A stretch of 64,000 bases of DNA from the NCBI GenBank assembly GCA_026008535.1, contig BRKX01000004.1:55870501-55934500 (forward strand), given 5' to 3'. The DNA comes from Perilla frutescens. Lineage: Eukaryota > Streptophyta > Magnoliopsida > Lamiales > Lamiaceae. The position numbers were made by a program, and so were the translations under genes. Positions 55,629 through 64,000 of this stretch are shown piece by piece. Position 1 is the stretch's first letter; the number at the start of each line of letters is the position of its first letter. A model generated the notes under the pieces. That model was not told the origin of the DNA, did no database searches, and saw only the letters and a list, made by a program, of their open reading frames with translations.

Positions 55629-57660
55629 AAAAAGTATGCTCTTGCATGTGGTTTCGACATATAACATGGTACAACAAGAAATTCATATGACAGGAAGTGG
55701 TTCATGTGGAAATATATATTTTACAATAGGGAAGGTATGAAGCATGCCACAAATGTTGACATATTCGGTACATCAAAGAAAAGACGTACTGTGTCGAATA
55801 TTGTTGATTGCAAGGTTTCGGTGGTTTTTAAGTTTGCTGGCTTGGAGGATTATGTTGTTAATAAGTTTATTGAGTCATTCCCACACTTTAGTGCCTGAAG
55901 CATATAGGTATTTCATGAAGATGAACTCTAAGTTAGAGGTTGGTCACCATAAATTTGTTATGGACTGTGCAAAGGCAAATGTCGGTGTCATGAAGTCCTT
56001 TAAGATGATGAAGACAGTTGCGGATTCATACTCGAGTATTGGGTGCTCACGTGTTCAAGTTAAGAAAAGAACTTTTGGTGTGATCTATTGTTGGTTCTGA
56101 TGCACAAATGGTTATTGACAAGTTGTATAGAAAACGCGAGCTGTGTTCTGCTTTTTTATTTGAGTACAAAGTTGACGAGAATGATCATTTGAAGAGCTTA
56201 TTTTGGGCTGACCCCATATCAAGAAGAAATTTTTGTGCGTTTGGGGATATGGTTTCCTTTGATGCGACGTACAATACGAATAAGTGAGTAGAATACTCAT
56301 TATTTTATAATATGCTTTTAATTACATTTTTTTTCTAACTCAATGCATGCTTTACACATTGTTTATTTATGCTTTGTAGGTTATATATTTGTTCAATTTG
56401 TTCCATATGACATCAATGCTTTCCTTGTTCTCAATGTATGCTTTGTAGGATATATTTTTATGCTAACACGTTCAAATTTGAAATTTTTGCTAGGTACAAT
56501 ATGATTTTTTGCACCTTTCACAGCTAAACACAATCATAGTAAATGTGTTACATTAGGCTCTACTTTAATGACTGGTGAGTCTATGAAATCATATGCTTGG
56601 ATATTTGAACAGTTTAAAAAGTGCATGCTTTATGAACCTGCTTTACTAATGACTGGTCAAGATCCAGCTATCAAGGCTGCATTTAAGCATACCAGGCAAC
56701 GTTTATGCATGTGGCACATCATGTCAAAAATCACAGAAAAGGTACATGCAATCTTGAAGAAAGATCCTGAATTTATAAAGCACTTTTATAGCCTCGTTTG
56801 GTCAGTTCATTAGGAGCCAAATGTTTTTGAAATAAGGTGGCATGAGATCATGAATACTTTTGGTTTAGCGGATGAGGCGTGGTTTATATCCATGTATAAT
56901 ATTCGTGAAACGTGGATTCTAGTATATTTCAGCGATTTTAAGATGGGAGGGTTGTTTAGGACAACATCATCATCTGAGAGTGAGAATAAGTTTTTTTCGT
57001 ATGCATATGTCTACATATTCTAACCTTCTTGAGTTTTTATGTATTTTGAGAATGTTGCAGACTCACAGAGACATACTCAAGTGAAGCTCAACAATGAGGA
57101 CTTATCATGCGGTCGTGATTTTTGAACTTTGCTCCAATTTGAGAAGCACGCAACGACTGTGTATACCAGAAGCATTTTCAATGAGATGCAAGATGATATT
57201 GAGCATGCTTTCTACAATTGTCGTCCTACGAAAATTACTGAAAATAAAGGGAGTTGTCAGTACCAGGTTGATGATCAGACTCATGGAATTTTCAATGTTA
57301 ATTATGATAAGGTGGAAAAGAATGTTGTATATAGCTGCAAAAGATTTGTGATGGTAGGTCTATTATATTGTCATGTGTTTTTTATCTTTAAGGATCTCAA
57401 CTATTAATCGATACCTCAGAAAATACATAGTTAGTCGATGGACCAAACAAGAGTTGTTCAATACGACTCATGTCATTGGTGGCGATGTATTGGTCTCTTG
57501 TGGTACTAATGAAGAGAATCGATTTACTTTATATGATATTGTAACTGAGTTTTACAGTTGCTTGAGTCTGGTTAACGAGGACTTGAATAGATCGCATTCA
57601 TTATTGTAGACTATTAAAGACGTTAAAGACTTGTTCAAACCTAGCATCAATGGCCTTTTA
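55629..57660 (+). pseudogene. FAR1-type MULE transposase, right arm
   Basis: The frame begins FYKKYALACGFDI then HGTTRNSYDRKWFMWKYIFY and DCKVSVVFKFAGLEDYVVNK (FAR1 DNA-binding domain). After the linker come LKSLFWADPISRRNFCAFGD and MVSFDATYNTNK (first catalytic D), an intron 56286-56491, and KCVTLGSTLMTGESMKSYAW, GQDPAIKAAF (second D, kept here), CMWHIMSKITEKV and FEIRWHEIMNTF. The C-terminal part has SIFNEMQDDIEHAFYNCRPT and DDQTHGIFNVNYDKVEKNVV (SWIM-region type). Frameshift near 56507 and stops at 56812 and 57020 break it. Better conserved than the left copy at the catalytic aspartates. Confidence 0.82.
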
Positions 57661-58070
57661 ATAAAGCATATGGAATAATACAAATTAACAACACATATAC
57701 TCTATTATTTACAATCACACTTAGCACCAAAATAAATGTTATTTAGCACCAAATTAGTGTTGTAAAAACTATATATTTGTTATTAACAATACCAACACGT
57801 AGCACCGAATTTAGAGTTATATAGCATCAAATGTAATTTCAGTTAGCGCCAACTTTGATTAAATAAGATCACATTAAACTATATTGATCCAATATTTACG
57901 TTACCGACCATTATGTATCTCAAACGCAAACACTTCACATAAAATGCAATATACTATATCTACTTCAATGATGTTCACCAACATATTCAACTTCATAGTC
58001 AAGGAATCAACATGAAAATTAAAAATTAAAAATATCATAAATCAGCAGATCAACTGATATAAAAAAGCAT

Positions 58071-60604
58071 TTAAAACTTTAAAACACTTACAGTCAGAAA
58101 TAAGATGGGCCTGCTAAAACTATTGGCTTTGTTCTTCTCCCACATTCGTTTGTGTTCAATGAGACTCCTAATCACATAATCGCACCAATCAAGCTCATGG
58201 ATAGATTTCAAGTTGTCATTGTCCATATATCGCAACAGTGGTCCTGCAATGTAACCGTTCACTATATTTTCAATGAGGCAAGAAGTCAGCAAGAACAAAA
58301 AATTCATTCTAAATACTTCACCACCAGAAATGTCTCCCATCATCTTCTCATGAAGCACCTTCAGTTTGATCCTATACCACTTTATCTAACTAGATTACTT
58401 ATAAAATGTTTCTTCAGAGTCGAATACATCATATTTCTTTCTTCTCTGTATCAGATTACCTCCTCTGAGGTAAACTAAAAACCAAATGCACATTGTCATC
58501 ATCCACGGGTATCGAACAACCATTCTCAAATGCAGCTTTGAGTTGTTTGCATCAAAATTATCAAGAACTCAATAAACTAGATGCATTGGTACCTTATTTA
58601 CTCTCATATTTAGGATATGAGAAAACCCCATCTCCACTACTGCACGTCATTGCTCAATTGTGAAATTTGCTATTGCGTTAAAGAATACAGTAGGGCATGC
58701 ACGACTTCTCAGCTTTGGATGGTCACTCACGGCTGCATCTTCATCCTCATCCATTGTGTCATCATCCTCAGCTTTTGATACTGCAATCATTAACACATAT
58801 AGTGTAACATTTGTTATTGTAATCATCCAAATTGCAATATCTCAAATCTTGTGCACATATTGTTAGAAAGGTTTTACTAATTGTTATTAACAATAATTCA
58901 ACATAGCACAAACTTTAACATTATAAAGTATGAAACTCACTCTTACAAAGCACAAATTTCACATATACATCGTCGCATTTAAGATTAAGTACTTGTCATT
59001 AGCAATATTAGCACATAGCACCAATTGTAAAGTTATATAACATCAAATTAATGTTCAAAAAGCACCAACTTCACAAGAATGATGTCACAATTATGTTTAT
59101 TTGAACAACATTGTCGTTAAACAGCAACAAAATCTTTAGCATCAAACAACTTATTACACAGCACTTCGTATCTTTTACCCAAGACCATTTATTACTAAAT
59201 CGAACAACTGTAATATTTTTAACTAAATTGAACCACAAATCACACTAAAAATCTCTAACATAAGAATAAACACTATAAAAAAATTATATAACCTCATATG
59301 CACACCTTTTTTTCTTCTTTTGTAATGGCGCTACGTTCTCAGTATTGCACTCAGCTTCCAACATCCTCATCATCTTAGCCTTAACCGTAACAATCAATAA
59401 AATCTTTACAATTAGCAACTATTAAAATATGAAATATCATAAATACCAATTATTATAGTGATATATGTGAAATAACATAAATACCTCTTTCTTTATCGTG
59501 CTTGAATTTTAATCTTAACTCGGTCATTCGTTGATCCATTTGCTCACTATTCACTTGTGACGATATCTCATCCTCAAAATCGGAATCCAGATCAGCCACT
59601 TTCGAACGACGGGTATAACTGTATAAAAAGAGTTGAATCAACCGATTCAAAGCATTAACAAGTACAAACAACCAAAACTTGTTCAATTACAAAGCTACAA
59701 CACAAGCACTGATAACATTATTATTTAGCACCTAATATCTTAAATTTTTTCATCTCACCATACAACGAACACAAATATTAATTAAAGTTTTAGGATATAT
59801 CGATATTTAGAACCAAAATATATGCTCATTAGCATCAAAATACATGATCCATGTGTAATTTTATATACAGCTAATGAGTAGCTTTAATTACTAAAAAATG
59901 AATGGTATTAAAGAGACTTGAATCAACCAATTCAAAGCACTAACAACTCCAAACAACCAAAACTTGTAAAATTACAAATCTACAATAAAAACATCGATAA
60001 CATTAGCATTTAGCACTTACTATCTTAATCTTTAGCATCGAAACATACAACAAACACAAATACTAATTTAATTTTTAGCATAGAACGATATTTAGCCCCA
60101 AACTACATTATCCTTAGTATCAAACGGTTTCTACAGACTCAAACGATTCACAACAAACTAACCCCAATTATAGCCTCATAAATCAATAGAATAAATAATT
60201 TCCACACAAATGATGCATCATTCTACATTTCTGACAACAAACCCAAATTAACAACCCATTACAAAAAAAATCCAAAAATTTACAAAACTTGCCTCAATGA
60301 AACCCTAGCCTACAATATTCTGAACAATCATCGAGAAAAGCGTATCAAAAACTCCAAATTATCGAAATTGTTACCTGGTTTTAGTCATGCCATCGTTGTT
60401 TCGGTTAAAGCCCTTCTATTATTTAGTCCAATGGTGCCGCTGCCGCCCAAATTCCAAAGCCGCCATCTGAGTAGCGCACACCGACGCCGCCGTCGCCACT
60501 TGCTTACCGTAATTACCGCACAGTCGTTGCCGCCTCAGCCCACCACCAACGTGTTTTTTGGGATGCTAGGTTTTCGGGTTGAATCATCGCTCTCGATTTC
60601 TTAG
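58071..60604 (-). pseudogene. Plant-mobile-domain-like gene, right arm
   Basis: The minus strand holds the same gene as 52254-52960 but decayed: VSKAEDDDTMDEDED, SIPVDDDNVHLVFSLP, and the open piece LKVLHEKMMGDISGGEVFRM to KANSFSRPILFLTV at 58358-58071. Upstream it keeps exons missing from the left arm: 59618-59485 (RRSKVADLDSDFEDEI, MDQRMTELRLKFKHDKER, charged and helical) and about 59380-59309 (VKAKMMRMLEAECNTENVAP). The leader lies near 60240-60600. Several stops within the main domain show it is dead. Confidence 0.6.
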
Positions 60605-60639
60605 ATTGGTGGTTTGCTTTGATTTCTTTTGCCTATATT

Positions 60640-62294
60640 GTGGGGGGTTTTATTTTTGGGATAGATATGAAATCATACAGATCGGTATCTAATGCCATTA
60701 TTAGTGTATCATTTCATCAATTTTGTATATGTTACGTATCCTTCATCTATTTTGTATATAGTAATATTATATTATGTATCTTTAATTCATTTTATCGGAA
60801 AATTCTATACAAAATGTGTTATCATATTAAATACATCCACACATGATTTTAAATGTACCCTGTATTGTTTCTTTTTTCATTGTGGGGTCCATTTGGCACA
60901 TGTAAAATTTGGGTGTATGTAATATACTAATACACGAGATAAAGTTTCTCCATTCTGTATATATTATATTATGCATATACGTTACATTATGTATCATGTA
61001 TATTTATCACTAATTTTAATATTCATTTTCCTCAAAGGATGCATGTTTGTGTTTGTCCCAGACGAAACGTAATCGTGTATTCATATGGAAATATGTAACA
61101 TTGCATTTTCCTTTATATTTATGTGATTTCTTGTTGATGTACAAATGTACAATAAATATGTATAATAATTAGATAAAGGGAAAAAAATCACACAACCTTT
61201 ATATTTTTTTTTTTTTGGTAAAATAAAAAAATATCACCCCATGTGAATATGTGATAAGCATGCTCTCGGTTTGAATAGTTCATTGCACGTCATAATCAAA
61301 TTAAAATACATCAACACATTGCGTACTTCAAGCTGCTCTCATAGTCTCATTGACCATTCATGAGAGGAGTTAACTAATTCGATAAATATTATAGGTAGTT
61401 TGATTTTGTCTATTTATATATATTTAATATTGTGATTGTGTTGTTTAATTTGTTGTTGCATTGACTATGTTCGTATGTATCTTTGCAATTATATGTATCT
61501 GTGTGTACGATTTGTGTAATTTAGTTTTCTAATAAAGTCATTATCAATTAAATAAAGTCACTTTAATCATAGTAATTATAATATATTATATAGGCCGCCT
61601 GTTGATTTTTCTTTTTTTTTTTCTAAAGTATGAACATCTTTTTATATTTATTTTATAAAAATATTGACCCACAGAGAGTCAGAGACAGACCAAATCCTTC
61701 AAGATTAATAATATCCCTAAACATAAATTATATATTTATAATAATATTTAATGAAAATGTGTTCACAAATTCAACAAAGAATTTATTTAAAAAAATTAAA
61801 ATTCAAAATACATTTTTTTTATGTTTTAGAGTTTTAGTTTTGATAATTTAATTTTCATTTAATAGTTTTATATTTCAAATCTCAAATTAATAAAGTTTCA
61901 TTTAAATTATATTAATATCGTTTAGGTTGAGTTGATCATACATATCTTCGTTGAGGGACGCTTGTGAGAGATTATCTTATAGGTGAAAATTTATAAGACG
62001 AGTCAAGATTCAAATTAATATCAATCAAATACAAACAATATACAATACCACTAAATATGAATTTGAATCATAATTTTAACCCGTAAATTTGATGTTACTC
62101 TTATGCGGTTAGTGCTCGAGTTTTCCAAAATACATAACACGATATTTTGAAGTGGTCATATTTTATGTGTAATCTATATGTCAATATTATCGTGATATAT
62201 CAAGCACATAATTTTAGTTCCCCGCATTGATTATACATAAAATATCATTTAAAAATATGAAACTATGTATATTTAAAAAAATTAAGACACTACT
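60640..62294. other. AT-rich intergenic stretch
   Basis: No gene, RNA or terminal repeat recognised. Contains several ATGTATC/TATGTAT words and a T-run at 61208-61217. Short open frames are AT-driven. Confidence 0.55.
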
Positions 62295-62302
62295 GTAAAG
62301 TA

Positions 62303-63402
62303 CAGTGGCGGACGTGTGTAGGGGCCAATGGGGCCATGCCCCCCTCCCCCCTCAATTTTTTAGAAAAATAGAGTTAATATAGTAGGTCAAATACTTAATT
62401 TAAAATTTAATTAAATAAGTTTAATAAATTTTAAATTTCTCACATCATTTATATGATCAAGTGAAATCATCTATCCTACTTTTCTATATCTCATTTGGTG
62501 TCTCATTTTGATTTTTATTCGATTTTTATCAATTTTTTCTTCAATTTCAATTTGTTATAGCTTAGTTTAATTTTATAATTATTATTTAGGGTTTATTCCA
62601 CCCAATTAGGGTTTATTTTTATTTTTAATATTTATTTCTTATTTTTTAGTTAATATAATTGATTATTATGGTTGATTATTCCAAAAGTATGGTATATAAT
62701 TTTTAAAAATTTTAATTTTTAGCAATAAATATTGATGATTATTTGTAATACTATAATAAAATTTATTTGTAATAAATATTTTTAAAATATTAAATTTTAT
62801 TGCGAAACACAATAGTGGGATATGAAAAGTGGACTAGAAGATTTTATCCTTTTATATGATACTAAGTGTCGCTATATATTCTTCATTCTCATTCTTTATT
62901 ATTAACTTTATCATATAAATTTAAAAATAAATTAAGATTTACTAAAATTTTAATTACATATACTCACTTTAAATTCAAACATCAGTGGTTTCTTTCATAT
63001 TTTGTTTAAGTATATACTTGTGTGTTCTTTGCTTATAGTTTATTCTAATTCTCAATTTGGGTATTTTAAAGTTAATTTTTATTGAAATTATGACTCATAG
63101 TTTATTTATTTTTTTTTATTAAATATGTTTAGTTATATGTTCTAACTATAAGAGCATTATTATGATACAACCAATTAATTTTAAATGAGAAAAATTTTAT
63201 TTGGGTACTTAACAAATTGAAAGTTGTTTAAAAAATGATATAAGATGATATAATTTTGTCAATCAATTGTTTTTTTTTAATATTGAAACGTAATTAAAAA
63301 TTATATTAACTTAATTTTATCAAAATTATCATACATGAACTTTTTAGGATGTATGTTATTGTAAATTGGACCTCCTAAATAACATTTCAAGATCCGTCAC
63401 TA
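62303..63402. mobile_element. hAT-like non-autonomous element, 1.1 kb
   Basis: Ends CAGTGGCGGA and, reverse-complemented, TAGTGACGGA are near-identical 10-mers. The exact 8-bp sequence GTAAAGTA flanks both sides (62295-62302 and 63403-63410). Eight-base duplications with CAGTGGCGGA-like ends are characteristic of hAT elements. No transposase; it contains one copy of the AT-rich dispersed repeat. Confidence 0.8.
62474..62850. repeat. Dispersed AT-rich repeat family, copy 3
   Basis: Nearly collinear with 63482-63880, about 1 kb downstream, over about 380 bp from CTCATTTGGTGTC to GAAAAGTGGACTAGA; also matches 39130 and 44388. Lies inside the hAT-like element. Confidence 0.88.
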
Positions 63403-63481
63403 GTAAAGTAGTATCGAATTTACAATCTTAAATGATTTCTCATTTTGACCTCTAATTCGTCTCATGCAAGTTCTTCCTGAT

Positions 63482-63880
63482 CTCCCTCACCAAATGAAAT
63501 CCTGTATCCCACTTTTCTCTATCTCATTTGGTGTCCCATTTTGATGTTTATTCAATTTTTCATCAATTTCTATTTGTTATGGCTTAGTTTAATTTTATAA
63601 TTATTATTTAGGGTTCATTCCATCCAATTAGGGTTTATATTTATTTTTTAAGATTTATTTCTTATGTTTTAGTTAATATCATTGATTAATATGCTTGATT
63701 GTTCCAAAAGTAAGGTATATAATTTTTTAAAATTTTAATTATTTCACAATAAATGTTAATTATGATTTATAATACTATGATAAAATTTATTTTTATAATA
63801 AACAATTTTAAAATATTAAATTTCATAATGGAACACAATAGTGAAACATGAAAAGTGGACTAGAGGATTTTATCCCCTCC
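63482..63880. repeat. Dispersed AT-rich repeat family, copy 4
   Basis: Direct-repeat partner of 62474-62850 outside the hAT-like element. Shared words include ATTATTATTTAGGGTT, TTCCAAAAGTA and GAAAAGTGGACTAGA. Confidence 0.88.
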
Positions 63881-64000
63881 CTCACGCAGTACTTAGAGCT
63901 TATCATGCATAATTAAATACTTTTCTTCCTAACTGCAAACTCCTATTTTTTCATATTTTCACCTATAAATATATAGATCACAAATGCACAATATCTATAT

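Larger units (their letters stand above)
55629..60625. mobile_element. FAR1/MULE-type element, right arm of the inverted pair
   Basis: Reverse-complement counterpart of the left arm with the same three parts in mirror order. At the outer end GATTTCTTAGATTGGTGG still matches the left arm, and similarity fades by about 60630. A direct repeat of about 120 bp (59625-59740 and 59910-60030) lies in the extra segment that the left arm lacks. Confidence 0.85.

Overview
The window looks like AT-rich nuclear DNA of a dicot plant. Its genes are split by GT..AG introns, its promoters carry site II/TCP-type boxes, and it holds plant-type LINE, Ty1/copia, Ty3/gypsy, PIF/Harbinger, hAT, CACTA, MULE and Stowaway-like elements. 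I cannot name the species. No organelle, bacterial or viral gene organisation was seen, and I found no tRNA gene, rRNA gene or CRISPR array.

Only two host genes look intact. One is a four-exon RPB8 gene, the shared RNA polymerase I/II/III subunit RPABC3 (646-2266, +), with a 160-bp tandem repeat in an intron. The other is a three-exon LURP-one-related gene (43973-45555, +). Nearly everything else is transposon-derived and mostly broken.

Layout. 3.8-18.1 kb: two LINE copies lie head-to-head around a dyad at about 14.875 kb, forming a giant inverted repeat. The left copy is split by LTR-element debris: a 2.3-kb LTR, a degenerate chromovirus-type Ty3/gypsy interior, a 5S-rRNA-like segment and a 185-bp TRIM-like LTR. 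18.1-21.5 kb: a tRNA-derived SINE-like unit, an AAT microsatellite, and a small terminal-inverted-repeat element full of TTGAC/GTCAA. 21.5-35.0 kb: a PIF/Harbinger element bounded by inverted repeats and TAA target duplications. It carries a transposase gene, a Myb/SANT gene, an extra convergent gene of another transposon-protein type, and three clusters of GC-rich palindromes related to CCAGCGNCCGCTGG. A 7.6-kb copia element is inserted in the extra gene near its 3' end. 35.3-38.7 kb: a MULE-like element with a FAR1-type C-terminal fragment and a six-copy internal array. 39-47.6 kb: the LURP-one gene, Stowaway-like and hAT-like MITEs, and a dispersed AT-rich repeat family. 47.8-51.1 kb: a CACTA-like element carrying two exons of an RBM39/CC1-like splicing factor. 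51.1-60.6 kb: a second head-to-head inverted pair, each arm holding a FAR1/MULE transposase pseudogene and a plant-mobile-domain-like gene. 60.6-64 kb: AT-rich DNA with a 1.1-kb hAT-like element bounded by an exact 8-bp duplication.

Most unusual are the Harbinger element with its additional gene and palindrome clusters, and the two large inverted repeats, which would form long hairpin RNAs if transcribed through. All family assignments were made by eye from protein and terminal motifs; no database search was possible.
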